Assembly (NCBI GenBank): GCA_023396225.1 | Contig: JAEWWT010000013.1 | Coordinates: 1-64,000, forward strand | Length of the DNA stretch: 64,000 nucleotides | Source of the DNA: Bacillota bacterium | Lineage (GTDB): Bacteria > Bacillota > Clostridia > Oscillospirales > Ruminococcaceae | Reading direction: 5' to 3' | Part shown: in pieces, positions 18,006 to 27,002 of the stretch | Numbering within the stretch: position 1 is the first letter of the stretch | Layout: each line of letters begins with the position of its first letter | Made by a program: the position numbers and the translations under genes | Notes under the pieces: model-generated | The model's database searches: none | What the model saw: the letters and a program-made list of their open reading frames with translations, nothing else | Told to the model about the DNA's origin: nothing

Positions 18006-18728
18006 ATGCTGATACAGGCTGATACACATACTCACACCATTGCTTCGACACACGCTTACTCAACCGTTTATGAGATGGCACAGGCTGCCTCTCAGAAAGG
18101 ACTGAAAGCACTTGCCATAACTGACCACACACCTGCTTCACAGGACGGGCCTCATATCTGGCATTTCCATAACCTGAAAAGAGCATTACCAAGACAGCTT
18201 TGCGGAGTAAATCTTATTTTTGGCGCAGAAACAAGTATTATTGATTACAAGGGTAAGCTGGATTTTGATGATAAAGAATGTTCAAAACTTGAATGGATAA
18301 TTGCATCGGTTCATGATGATCCTGTTTCTGTTGATGGAATAAATGATCCGACACAGCTATATCTTAATGTTGCAGAAAATCCACTTATAGATGTAATCGG
18401 ACATTGTGCAAATATAAGATTTACTTTTGATTATGAAAAATGTCTTAAAAAATTCAAGGAATATGAAAAGCTTGTTGAGATAAATGAAAACACAATTCTG
18501 TATAAGAAAACTACTGATAATTACAAGGAAATAATCAGAATCTGCAAGAAATACGAAATTCCTGTTGTTGTTAATACAGATGCTCATTTCATGGGAGTAG
18601 TTGGAGAGGTTTCAGCTTCTGAAAAATTGCTTGAACAACAGAACTTCCCGAAAAAACTCATTGTAAATTCCGATTGGGATATATTAAAAGAGATTATCAA
18701 CAAAAAGCGTGGAAAGATTTTTGATTAA
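18006..18728 (+). CDS. PHP-domain phosphatase/hydrolase (YcdX-like)
   Basis: The 240-residue protein is a single PHP domain with metal ligands in the DTHTHT motif (residues 6-11), ITDHTP, a GAETSI motif, the SVHD motif near residue 102, GHC and a C-terminal NTDAH. It belongs with the YcdX-type metal-dependent phosphatases; the natural substrate is unknown. It lies 27 nt after hprK and upstream of murB, a placement seen in other Clostridia. Confidence 0.9.
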   Translation: MLIQADTHTHTIASTHAYSTVYEMAQAASQKGLKALAITDHTPASQDGPHIWHFHNLKRALPRQLCGVNLIFGAETSIIDYKGKLDFDDKECSKLEWIIASVHDDPVSVDGINDPTQLYLNVAENPLIDVIGHCANIRFTFDYEKCLKKFKEYEKLVEINENTILYKKTTDNYKEIIRICKKYEIPVVVNTDAHFMGVVGEVSASEKLLEQQNFPKKLIVNSDWDILKEIINKKRGKIFD

Positions 18729-18778
18729 ATAGCATATTTATTTTATTATAAATATAATGAAAGTTGGGTTTCGTGGTA

Positions 18779-19699
18779 ATGATTGACTGCGGCAGTATTT
18801 ATGATCTTGCAATCAGTTTGGGCTGTAAGGCTGAAAAAGAAAAAAATCTCAGGAATTATACAACTATAAAAATTGGTGGAATTTGTCCGTTATTTATAGA
18901 AATTAACTGTGCCGATTCATGCAGAGAGCTTGTAAAGAAGTGCAGTGAAATGTTTGTTTCTTTTGTCATTTTAGGAAAAGGTTCAAACGTAATAATTGAT
19001 GACAATGGTATAGATTCTGTTGTGCTGTATATGGGTAATGATTTTTCAGATATAAAGCTGACAGATGAGAATACTATCTGCTGTAATGCAGGTACTCCTC
19101 TTTCAAGGTTGTGCCAGTTTGCACTTGAAAACAGTCTTGGAGGACTTGAGTTTGCATGGGGAATTCCCGGAACAGTAGGCGGAGCAGTATACATGAATGC
19201 GGGTGCATACGGCGGAGAAATCAAGGATGTGATTTTTTCTGCATCTGCTTGCGATAACAGCGGATACATATTTGAGTATAAAAACAAGGATATGAATCTG
19301 TCATACCGTAAAAGTGTTTTCAGCGATAATAAGCAGATTATTCTTTCTGCAAGCTTTAAACTGCAAAAGCAAAATACTGAAAATATAAAGAACAGAATGG
19401 CAGAACTTTTGGAGAAAAGAAAATCTAAACAGCCGCTTGAATATCCAAGTGCGGGAAGTATGTTCAAAAGACCGGAAGGCAATTATGCCGCCGCACTTAT
19501 TGAGCAGTCAGGACTTAAAGGGTTCAATATAGGCGGTGCTGAAGTAAGCACAAAGCACAGCGGCTTTGTTATAAATAAAGATAATTCATCTTTTAATGAC
19601 ATGATGAAGCTTATTCAGTATGTAAAAGATAATGTGTTTGAAAAAACAGGCTATATGCTGGAGCATGAGCCAATAATATTGTCTGATAGAAAAGATTGA
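18779..19699 (+). CDS. murB: UDP-N-acetylenolpyruvoylglucosamine reductase
   Basis: FAD- and NADPH-dependent second step of peptidoglycan precursor synthesis, giving UDP-MurNAc. The protein (306 residues) has the FAD-binding motif ILGKGSNVII, the GIPGTVGGAVYMNAGAYGGE segment and the catalytic-Ser loop SAGSMFKRP, as in the shorter type II MurB proteins. The start is uncertain: ATG at 18779 is used, but GTG at 18773 or TTG at 18764 in the same frame are possible, because the upstream ribosome-binding site is weak. The stop overlaps a perfect 11-bp hairpin. Confidence 0.94.
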   Translation: MIDCGSIYDLAISLGCKAEKEKNLRNYTTIKIGGICPLFIEINCADSCRELVKKCSEMFVSFVILGKGSNVIIDDNGIDSVVLYMGNDFSDIKLTDENTICCNAGTPLSRLCQFALENSLGGLEFAWGIPGTVGGAVYMNAGAYGGEIKDVIFSASACDNSGYIFEYKNKDMNLSYRKSVFSDNKQIILSASFKLQKQNTENIKNRMAELLEKRKSKQPLEYPSAGSMFKRPEGNYAAALIEQSGLKGFNIGGAEVSTKHSGFVINKDNSSFNDMMKLIQYVKDNVFEKTGYMLEHEPIILSDRKD

Positions 19700-19815
19700 A
19701 AGATAAATCTTTCAATCTACGAGCTTTGTGCTTTTTAAACTGCCGTTCAAAATTTTGCTAAGCAAAAGCACACAAAACATCAAAAAGGGAGCCATGCTTC
19801 CTACGGAAGCATGGC
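19694..19815 (+). other. structured murB-rapZ intergenic region, possible divergent copy C of the repeat element
   Basis: Three features lie in 120 nt: a perfect 11-bp hairpin over the murB stop (GATTGAAAGAT/ATCTTTCAATC, 19694-19717); a larger stem, TTTGTG-CTTTT with AAAAG-CACACAAA, enclosing ATTTTGCTAAGCAAAA near 19752-19767; and a perfect 11-bp hairpin GCCATGCTTCC/GGAAGCATGGC (19791-19815). The inner ATTTTGCTAAGCAAAA differs at two positions from ATTTTGCTTCGCAAAA of copy A. The order hairpin - closing stem - inner hairpin - start codon is the same as in copies A and B. The last hairpin lacks a plus-strand U-tract. Confidence 0.45.
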
Positions 19816-19844
19816 CATAAAATGAATCAATGGGGGGAAGGTAT

Positions 19845-20708
19845 ATGCGTTTTCTTATAATTACAGGATTGTCCGGCTCAGGAAAATCTGGTGTAATTAA
19901 TGTTCTTGAAGATATGGGATATTATTGCATTGATAATATACCTCCTCAGCTTATCCCAAAATTTGCAGATATATGTCTGCAGTCTAAGGAAGGTCATATA
20001 AACAAGGTTGCAATAGTTACTGATGTCAGAGGAGGAGAATTTTTCTTTGAATTTGATAAGGGTATACAGACGCTTAAAGAAAGCGGAATTGATGTGTCAA
20101 TACTTTTCCTTGATGCATCTGATGATGTGCTTATAAAGCGATACAAGGAAACAAGAAGAAAGCATCCTCTTGATGAACAGGCTTACGGAAGTCTGCAAAA
20201 GGCTATTGATACAGAGCGTGAGATATTTGCATCAGTCCGTGAAGCTGCTGATTATTACATTGATACTTCCGAGCTGTCAATGGCACAGCTGAAAGAAACT
20301 GTTCATTCATTGTTTCTTGACAACCCTAATCAATCAATGGTTATAAAGGTTATGTCATTCGGGTATAAATATGGTATTTTAAGAGAAGCAGATCTTGTTT
20401 TTGATGTAAGGTGTCTTCCTAATCCTTTTTATGTTAAGGAACTTAAAAACCATACAGGCCTTGAAAGCTGTGTTTCCGATTTTGTGCTTAAGTTTGAACA
20501 GTCAACTGAATTATTACAGAAATTAATCGATCTCCTTGACTTTCTTATTCCTTTGTACATACAAGAGGGTAAGAGCCAGCTTGTCATATCATTCGGATGT
20601 ACAGGCGGGAAGCACAGATCTGTTACCTTTGCGGAGTCAATTTACAAATACTTGAATGGCAAGGATTATTCGTGCCGAATATCCCACAGGGATGTAGGCA
20701 AGCATTAA
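19845..20708 (+). CDS. rapZ: RNase adapter/nucleotide-binding protein RapZ
   Basis: P-loop protein of the RapZ/YvcJ family, which binds nucleotide and, in enterobacteria, hexosamine-pathway signals. In Firmicutes its role is tied to cell-wall precursor control and competence. The 287-residue protein has Walker A GLSGSGKSG at residues 8-16, the DVRGGEFF segment and the C-terminal CTGGKHRSVTFAE. GGGGGGAAGG lies just before the ATG at 19845. Normally yvcK lies between rapZ and whiA; here whiA follows after 15 nt. Confidence 0.95.
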   Translation: MRFLIITGLSGSGKSGVINVLEDMGYYCIDNIPPQLIPKFADICLQSKEGHINKVAIVTDVRGGEFFFEFDKGIQTLKESGIDVSILFLDASDDVLIKRYKETRRKHPLDEQAYGSLQKAIDTEREIFASVREAADYYIDTSELSMAQLKETVHSLFLDNPNQSMVIKVMSFGYKYGILREADLVFDVRCLPNPFYVKELKNHTGLESCVSDFVLKFEQSTELLQKLIDLLDFLIPLYIQEGKSQLVISFGCTGGKHRSVTFAESIYKYLNGKDYSCRISHRDVGKH

Positions 20709-20723
20709 AATGGAGAGTTTGAT

Positions 20724-21653
20724 ATGTCTTTTTCATATTCTGTCAAGAAAGAATTATGCTCTTTGATAGAGGACACAGAACAGAAGTATTCCTGTTTTTA
20801 CGGAATGCTTTTGTTTTGTAAGCAGTTTACACCTGATATGATAATATTCCAGACAGAAAATGATATTACCGCCGAGTTGTTCTGTAAACTTGCAGACGAT
20901 ATACTTTTTGATAAAAAAGTTGTTACTGTTGTTAAGAATGAAAAGAAGAATAAAGTAATACTTTATTCTTTAAGTATTGAGCAGGAACATCACAGAGATA
21001 AGATTATTTATCTTTATCATATTTCAAGCAGGAAGATTATACATAGAATTCAGTGGGATATAATAAATCAGAATAATATGCTCAGCTTTATAGCAGGAGC
21101 ATTTTTGTCATGCGGAAGTATAACCGAGCCATTAAAGGAATATCACCTTGAAATGGTTATCCCATATTCTCAACTCTGCGAAGATGTTACTGCGCTTATG
21201 CAGTCAATTGATATAAACTTCAAGCATACCGAGCGAAAGGGTATGGATATTCTTTATCTGAAGGAAAGTGAGCAGATAGAAGATTTCCTGACGTCAATGG
21301 GTGCAACAATGTCTTCAATTGAACTTATGAATGTTAAAATTTATAAAGATGTCAGAAATAAAGCAAACAGAATTGCAAACTGTGATGCCGCAAATATTGA
21401 GCGTACGCTTATTGCCAGTGAAAATCAGATTAAGGATATTGAGTATATTGCAACAACGGTTGGTCTCAACTATCTTTCCAAAGAACTGCAAAATATTGCA
21501 GAAGTCAGAATGGAGTATCCTGAGTGCTCATTAAGAGAAATTGGGGAGATGCTTGATAAGCCTCTTGGCAGATCAGGAGCGAATCACAGGCTCAGGAGAA
21601 TTTCAGAAATAGCCGAAGAATTGCGAGAAAAAAAGGAAAAGTCCAATGAATAA
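20724..21653 (+). CDS. whiA: DNA-binding protein WhiA
   Basis: Conserved Gram-positive protein linked to cell division and, in actinomycetes, sporulation. The 309 residues contain the N-terminal domain, a degenerate LAGLIDADG homing-endonuclease-like region (FIAGAFLSCGSITEP) lacking nuclease function, and a C-terminal HTH (PECSLREIGEMLDKPLGRSG then ANHRLRRISEIA). It lies 15 nt after rapZ and overlaps dnaE by 8 nt, so the three are one operon. Confidence 0.95.
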   Translation: MSFSYSVKKELCSLIEDTEQKYSCFYGMLLFCKQFTPDMIIFQTENDITAELFCKLADDILFDKKVVTVVKNEKKNKVILYSLSIEQEHHRDKIIYLYHISSRKIIHRIQWDIINQNNMLSFIAGAFLSCGSITEPLKEYHLEMVIPYSQLCEDVTALMQSIDINFKHTERKGMDILYLKESEQIEDFLTSMGATMSSIELMNVKIYKDVRNKANRIANCDAANIERTLIASENQIKDIEYIATTVGLNYLSKELQNIAEVRMEYPECSLREIGEMLDKPLGRSGANHRLRRISEIAEELREKKEKSNE

Positions 21654-24600
21654 TTTTGTTCACCTTCATGTGCATAGTCCATACAGTTTGCTTGATGGTG
21701 CATGCAAGATAAAAGAGCTTGTTGCATATGTAAAGAAACTGGGGCAGAGTGCGGTTGCAGTTACAGATCACGGATGTATGTACGGTGCAATTGAGTTTTA
21801 CAATGAAGCAAAAGCTCAAGGCATTAAACCTATTATTGGGTGTGAAGTTTATGTAGCTCCGAGAAGCAGGTTTGATAAGGTTCATCATTTAGACAGCAAG
21901 CCTTATCACCTTGTCCTTTTATGTAAGGATAACGAGGGGTATCAGAACCTTATAAAGCTTGTTTCTATCGGATATACTGAAGGCTTTTATAATAAACCAA
22001 GAGTTGATATTGAGACCTTGCGTAAATACAGCAAAGGTCTTATTGCTTTGTCCGGATGTCTTGCAGGCGAGATTGCAAGACTGCTTGTGAACGGCGAATA
22101 TGATAACGCTAAAAAAACAGCTTTGCTATATAATGATATTTTCGGTAAGGGCAATTATTATCTTGAAGTGCAGAATCATCGTATAGCAGAGCAGATAAAG
22201 ATTCTCCCTCTTATATGCAGGCTTTCAGAAGAAACAGGTATTCCTATTGTAGCAACCAATGATGCTCATTATATAGAAAAGTCAGATGCAAAAATGCAGA
22301 AGATTCTGCTGTCTATACAGACTAACAAACTTTTGGATGAACCTAATGCTATGGCTTTCCCGAATGATGAGTTCTATATAAAATCTACAGAAGAAATGAC
22401 ACAGCTATTTAAGAACTGTCCGTCAGCAGTAGAGTATACAGCTGTTATTGCAGAAAAGTGCAACGTTGAATTTGAGTTTGGCGTTATCAAGCTGCCTAAA
22501 TTCCACATTGGCAAAGACATTGATAATGCTAATTATTTCAGAGATCTTTGCTATAAGGGAATGAACAAAATATATGGTAGCAATCCGTCACAGGAAGTTC
22601 TTGACCGTATGGAGCATGAGCTTGACATTATCATAAAAATGGGATATACAGACTATTATCTTATTGTTTGGGATTTTATAAGATTTGCACGTGAACATGA
22701 TATTCCTGTAGGTCCTGGAAGAGGCTCAGGTGCCGGAAGTATTGCTGCATATTGTATAGGAATTACAAGCATTGACCCGATGAAGTACGGACTCCTTTTT
22801 GAAAGATTTCTTAATCCTGAAAGAGTATCAATGCCTGACTTTGATATTGATTTTTGCTATGAGGGAAGACAGCGTGTTATTGATTATGTTGTCGAAAAAT
22901 ATGGCTCAGACAGAGTTGCTCAGATTATTACTTTCGGAACGATGGCTGCCAAAGCGGCTGTTCGTGATGTCGGCAGAGTTATGAATCTGTCATATCAGCT
23001 TGTGGACAGCGTTGCCAAACTTATACCTTATGAACTGCATATTACTCTTGATAAAGCGTTAAGTTCAAGCAAAGAGCTTGAAACTCTCTATGAAACAGAC
23101 AGAACTGTGCATGAACTTATTGATAATTCGATAAGAGTTGAGGGTTTGCCAAGGCATGCCTCAACTCATGCGGCAGGTGTAGTTATTTCAAATGCGCCAG
23201 TAAATGAATATGTACCTGTTCAGCTTAATGACGGTTCCCTTGTTACACAATATCCTATGAATATCCTTGAAAGCTTAGGACTTCTTAAAATGGATTTCTT
23301 AGGTCTTCGAAACCTTACTGTAATAAAGGATTGCGTCAACAGTATAAGAAAAAATATACCTGATTTGGATATTAACACTATTCCACTGGATGACAAAGAA
23401 ACTTATGCAATGATTTCAAGCGGAAACACTACAGGTGTTTTTCAGCTTGAAAGTACCGGTATGCGTCAGGTACTTATGAGGCTTAATCCTGAAAACATAG
23501 AAGATATTATTGCAGTAATCTCACTTTACAGACCTGGTCCTATGGATAGCATACCAAAGTATGTTCAGAACAGGCATAATCCTGAAAAAGTAACATACAC
23601 GCATCCTTTGCTTAAAGAAATTCTTGACGTTACCTATGGCTGCATAGTATATCAGGAACAGGTTATGGAAATCTGCCGTAAACTGGGCGGGTATTCTTAT
23701 GGACGTGCCGACCTTGTCAGAAGGGCAATGGCAAAGAAAAAAAGCGATGTAATGCTTAAAGAAAGGGATGCTTTTGTAAGCGGTTCTGTTAGGAATGGTG
23801 TCCCTGAAAAAACTGCAAATGATATTTTTGATGAGATGGCTAGCTTTGCATCGTATGCATTCAATAAGTCACATGCTGCTGCATATGCCTATATTTCATA
23901 CCAGACAGCCTATCTGAAGTGCCATTTCTATAAGGAATACATGGCTGCCCTTATGACAAGTGTTCTTGACTTTACTGGCAAGCTTATGGAGTATATTTCA
24001 GAATGTGAAAAAAATGGGGTCAAAGTTTTAAGACCTGACATAAATGAAAGTAAGTCTGGATTTACTGCTGTTAAGGATGGAATAAGATTTGCTATGCTTG
24101 CCATAAAAAATCTTGGTAGGAACACAATTAATCAGATTATTGACAGCAGACATCAGCATGGCGATTTTAAAACCCTCAATGATTTTTGCAGCAGAATGAA
24201 AGATAAAGATCTTAACAGAAGAGCTGTGGAATCTCTTATAAATAGTGGGGCATTGGATTGTTTCTCAATGAACCGCAGGCAGATGACTGAGAATTATGAG
24301 AGAGTTTTTTCTAACTTTGCTAATGAAAGCAGAATGAATGTTGATGGTCAAATTGACTTCTTTGGCAATAACAGCGTAAGTACGGATATTAATGAGGTAA
24401 GCGTTGCCTATGTTGATGAATATGATTTTATGACTTTATTAAAAAAAGAAAAGGATGCAACAGGAATGTATATTTCAGGACATCCTCTTGATAATTACAG
24501 ACTATTTGCGGAAGCAAGAAGATTTGACAGAATTATTGATATTACCGAGGATGAACGCAAGGCAAAAGTATTATGTACGGTTCAGAGTGTGAAAACATTC

Positions 24601-25044
24601 CAGACAAAAAATAAAGACAAGATGGCGTTCGTTACTTTGGAAGATGATACAGGAGAAATAGAATGTGTTGTTTTTCCGAATCTGTATATTGATAATCAGC
24701 TTTTGTTTACAAAAGATAATGCGATAGCTGTTGAGGGTAAAACAAATGAAAAATCCGGAAGCATAAGCATTGTTGCTGAAAGTATTTATTCTGCCAACGA
24801 ATTTATAAGGACAAGCTGTAATATGGATATCTGCATAAGAATTTATGGTAATGATGAAAAAATGCAAATACAGGATATTATAAACATTGCTACTGATTTT
24901 CCTGGTAAAAACAAGCTTTACTTCTATCTTGAAGCACTTAAGAAAAAGATTGTAAACAAGAATATTTCCGGGGTAATGGTTAGCAGGGAACTTATTGAGA
25001 AAATTCAGAATGTAGCAGGTAAGGATAATTTGTTATTAATTTAA
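21646..25044 (+). CDS. dnaE: DNA polymerase III alpha subunit, DnaE type
   Basis: C-family replicative polymerase. The 1132 residues comprise an N-terminal PHP domain (FVHLHVHSPYSLLDGACK), palm with catalytic aspartates in PDFDIDF (Asp398, Asp400, Asp402), the GPGRGSGAGS finger loop, a tandem HhH region and a C-terminal OB fold (about residues 970-1050). There is no 3'-5' exonuclease insertion, so it is DnaE rather than PolC. The start overlaps whiA by 8 nt. Confidence 0.97.
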   Translation: MNNFVHLHVHSPYSLLDGACKIKELVAYVKKLGQSAVAVTDHGCMYGAIEFYNEAKAQGIKPIIGCEVYVAPRSRFDKVHHLDSKPYHLVLLCKDNEGYQNLIKLVSIGYTEGFYNKPRVDIETLRKYSKGLIALSGCLAGEIARLLVNGEYDNAKKTALLYNDIFGKGNYYLEVQNHRIAEQIKILPLICRLSEETGIPIVATNDAHYIEKSDAKMQKILLSIQTNKLLDEPNAMAFPNDEFYIKSTEEMTQLFKNCPSAVEYTAVIAEKCNVEFEFGVIKLPKFHIGKDIDNANYFRDLCYKGMNKIYGSNPSQEVLDRMEHELDIIIKMGYTDYYLIVWDFIRFAREHDIPVGPGRGSGAGSIAAYCIGITSIDPMKYGLLFERFLNPERVSMPDFDIDFCYEGRQRVIDYVVEKYGSDRVAQIITFGTMAAKAAVRDVGRVMNLSYQLVDSVAKLIPYELHITLDKALSSSKELETLYETDRTVHELIDNSIRVEGLPRHASTHAAGVVISNAPVNEYVPVQLNDGSLVTQYPMNILESLGLLKMDFLGLRNLTVIKDCVNSIRKNIPDLDINTIPLDDKETYAMISSGNTTGVFQLESTGMRQVLMRLNPENIEDIIAVISLYRPGPMDSIPKYVQNRHNPEKVTYTHPLLKEILDVTYGCIVYQEQVMEICRKLGGYSYGRADLVRRAMAKKKSDVMLKERDAFVSGSVRNGVPEKTANDIFDEMASFASYAFNKSHAAAYAYISYQTAYLKCHFYKEYMAALMTSVLDFTGKLMEYISECEKNGVKVLRPDINESKSGFTAVKDGIRFAMLAIKNLGRNTINQIIDSRHQHGDFKTLNDFCSRMKDKDLNRRAVESLINSGALDCFSMNRRQMTENYERVFSNFANESRMNVDGQIDFFGNNSVSTDINEVSVAYVDEYDFMTLLKKEKDATGMYISGHPLDNYRLFAEARRFDRIIDITEDERKAKVLCTVQSVKTFQTKNKDKMAFVTLEDDTGEIECVVFPNLYIDNQLLFTKDNAIAVEGKTNEKSGSISIVAESIYSANEFIRTSCNMDICIRIYGNDEKMQIQDIINIATDFPGKNKLYFYLEALKKKIVNKNISGVMVSRELIEKIQNVAGKDNLLLI

Positions 25045-25100
25045 CAACTGTAAATTATTATTATTTGTATGCAAAAAGAATAGAATTTATATATTTTCAC

Positions 25101-25129
25101 TTGACAAAAAATATGGAGAATAGTAGAAT
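25101..25129 (+). promoter_or_regulatory. promoter of pfkA
   Basis: TTGACA (25101-25106), 17 nt, TAGAAT (25124-25129), followed by a 75-nt AT-rich leader before the pfkA ATG. pfkA is therefore likely to be transcribed apart from dnaE. Confidence 0.7.
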
Positions 25130-25204
25130 AGATTTGATAAATAGCAAAATACTAATTTTTAAAATATAATTTTTATCATTAATTATTCACAGGAGGATTT
25201 TAAA

Positions 25205-26167
25205 ATGGCAAAGAAGATTGGAATACTTACAAGTGGTGGCGATGCACCTGGAATGAATGCTGCTGTCAGAGCTGTAGCAAGAGCTGCAATTGCAAGAGGA
25301 TATGAAGCAATAGGCATTAAGAGAGGATATAACGGATTGATTAACGGTGAAATCGTTCAGCTTGATGAACGCTCCGTTTCAAATATAATTCAGAGAGGCG
25401 GAACAGTTCTTTATACTGCAAGATGCCTTGAATTCAAGGAAAAAGAAGGCGTTCAAAGAGCTAAGGAAAAGTGTGAAGAGCTCGGACTTGAGGGTATTGT
25501 CGTTATCGGAGGAGATGGTTCATTCAGAGGAGCCGCCGATCTTTCTGCAATGGGAATCCCATGTATCGGACTTCCTGGAACAATAGATAATGATATTTCC
25601 TGTACTGACTATACAATAGGTTATGATACAGCTATGAATACTGCTGTTGAAATGATAGACAAAATCAGGGATACAGCTCAGTCACATGACAGATGCAGTG
25701 TTGTTGAAGTAATGGGAAGAAATGCAGGCTGGATTGCACTTAATGTTGGTATTGCTGTAGGTGCAAGTGCTGTTGTAACTAAGGAAATGCCTTTTACAAT
25801 TGAGCAGATAGCAGAGAAAATTAAAAAGTCCCAGAAGTCAAGCAAGAGGCATTTCATTATTGTTGTTGCTGAAGGAATCGGCGGCTCAGAAGAAATTGCA
25901 AAGAAGCTTGAAGAACTTACAGGCATCGAATCAAGAGCTACTATCCTCGGACATGTTCAAAGAGGCGGAAATCCTACACTTCGTGACAGAGTTGTCGCAA
26001 GTGAAATGGGATATTATGCAGTTGAACTTCTTGATAAGGGTATGAGCAACAGGGTTGTTGCCCTCAAGGACAACAAGATTGTTGATTACGATATAAAAGA
26101 AGCTTTGGCAATGAGTAAACCATTTGACGAAAGGCTCTATAAGGTAGCTGATGCTATTTCTTTCTAA
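25205..26167 (+). CDS. pfkA: ATP-dependent 6-phosphofructokinase
   Basis: Phosphorylates fructose-6-phosphate, the committed step of glycolysis. The 320-residue length and motifs are those of bacterial PfkA: ILTSGGDAPGMNAAVRAV for ATP/FBP binding, GGDGSFRGA (the Gly at this motif's ATP site indicates ATP rather than PPi), catalytic TIDNDI and effector-site GHVQRGG. GGAGG precedes the ATG. It has its own promoter and lies after dnaE as in many Clostridia. Confidence 0.97.
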   Translation: MAKKIGILTSGGDAPGMNAAVRAVARAAIARGYEAIGIKRGYNGLINGEIVQLDERSVSNIIQRGGTVLYTARCLEFKEKEGVQRAKEKCEELGLEGIVVIGGDGSFRGAADLSAMGIPCIGLPGTIDNDISCTDYTIGYDTAMNTAVEMIDKIRDTAQSHDRCSVVEVMGRNAGWIALNVGIAVGASAVVTKEMPFTIEQIAEKIKKSQKSSKRHFIIVVAEGIGGSEEIAKKLEELTGIESRATILGHVQRGGNPTLRDRVVASEMGYYAVELLDKGMSNRVVALKDNKIVDYDIKEALAMSKPFDERLYKVADAISF

Positions 26168-26191
26168 GAAATCTTAAATATATAGCATTAA

Positions 26192-26284
26192 CAGAGTAGG
26201 AAAATGTGCGTATAGTGTCTGACGAACGGGGAGTTGTCGTCAGAACGAAGAGGAAACTCGCGGTATATTTTTCGCATCCCGCTG
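26192..26284 (+). ncRNA. THF riboswitch (class I)
   Basis: The sequence lines up block by block with the tetrahydrofolate riboswitch consensus: GAGTAG at 26194-26199, GCG..AGTGT, GACGAACGGGGAG, TTGTCGTC, AACGAAG, the CGCGGT pseudoknot partner and GCATCCCGCT at the 3' side. It binds reduced folates and lies directly upstream of an ECF transporter gene, so the regulated gene is a folate transporter. Two overlapping hairpins follow (26290-26342) as the likely expression platform. Confidence 0.95.
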
Positions 26285-26289
26285 AATAA

Positions 26290-26345
26290 TGCATAATATA
26301 GAAGAATGGTTATATCTTCTGATTATGCACTGACAGCATAATTTT
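26290..26345 (+). promoter_or_regulatory. expression platform of the THF riboswitch: mutually exclusive hairpins
   Basis: ATTATGC (26322-26328) can pair with an upstream GCATAAT (26291-26297, extended by an AGAAGA/TCTTCT inner stem) or with a second GCATAAT (26336-26342). The second option makes a 7-bp hairpin followed by TTT and abutting the AAGGAGG ribosome-binding site at 26346. Only one can form at a time, which fits a switch at termination or translation level. Confidence 0.6.
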
Positions 26346-26359
26346 AAGGAGGTATAAAC

Positions 26360-26932
26360 ATGACAAAATTTTTCTCCCTGTTTTCCGATTCAGCTAAGGA
26401 GCTGAAACAAATTAGGTGTATAGTTGTAACTGCACTTCTTATTGCTGTATCAATGGCAATTGAGTCAGTTCAGATTGTAACACCTTTTTTCAAAATCAAT
26501 TTTACTTTTTTGGCCTTTGCAGCAATAGGTATGCTGTTTGGACCGACGGTAGCATTATTTTCCGGAGCACTATGCGATCTACTCGGATATTTTGTTCGGC
26601 CTGATGGAGCTTTTATCCCGGTTTATATTGTGATAGCAATGCTTCAGGGATTGATTTATGGTATTTTCCTGTACAAAAAAGACATTAAAAAGCTGCTTGT
26701 ATTTATAATTATTGCAAGACTTCTGGATGTTTTGATTATTAATCTTTGTTTGAATACATACTTTAATATGTACTACGGATTTATACCGCAAGTTCCGTTA
26801 TGGGTTGCTGTTTCAGCAAGGGCATTAAAGAATTTCCTTGAATTGCTTGCTGATATTCCGTTGCTCTATATTATACTCCCGACGGTTTATACTGTATACA
26901 ATAGGTCTTTTGTTAAAAAGGCAAATACTTAA
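26360..26932 (+). CDS. folT: ECF transporter S component, folate-specific
   Basis: Substrate-binding membrane subunit of an energy-coupling-factor transporter, working with shared EcfA/A'/T modules that are not in this window. The 190-residue protein has about six hydrophobic segments, and the AAIGMLFGPTVALFSGALCDLLGYFV region is typical of S components. Folate specificity is inferred from the THF riboswitch directly upstream. AAGGAGG lies 7 nt before the ATG. A strong terminator follows. Confidence 0.92.
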   Translation: MTKFFSLFSDSAKELKQIRCIVVTALLIAVSMAIESVQIVTPFFKINFTFLAFAAIGMLFGPTVALFSGALCDLLGYFVRPDGAFIPVYIVIAMLQGLIYGIFLYKKDIKKLLVFIIIARLLDVLIINLCLNTYFNMYYGFIPQVPLWVAVSARALKNFLELLADIPLLYIILPTVYTVYNRSFVKKANT

Positions 26933-26938
26933 ATTACA

Positions 26939-26990
26939 AAACCACTTGCTATTCTTCTCTTTTAGAGGTATAATAGTAAGTGGTTTATTT
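26939..26990 (+). terminator. terminator of folT
   Basis: A 15-bp stem (26939-26953 with 26972-26986, AAACCACTTGCTATT, one G-U) followed by TATTTTAT. Confidence 0.85.
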
Positions 26991-27002
26991 TATGCAGAGG
27001 TA

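Noticed and set aside
18856..19482. 208-codon open frame antisense to murB
   Set aside because: Shadow of the well-conserved murB frame, with no RBS and no known motif.
19791..19815. terminator of murB
   Set aside because: The hairpin is perfect but has no U-run after it on the plus strand; the T-run lies on the minus-strand side, where no gene ends.
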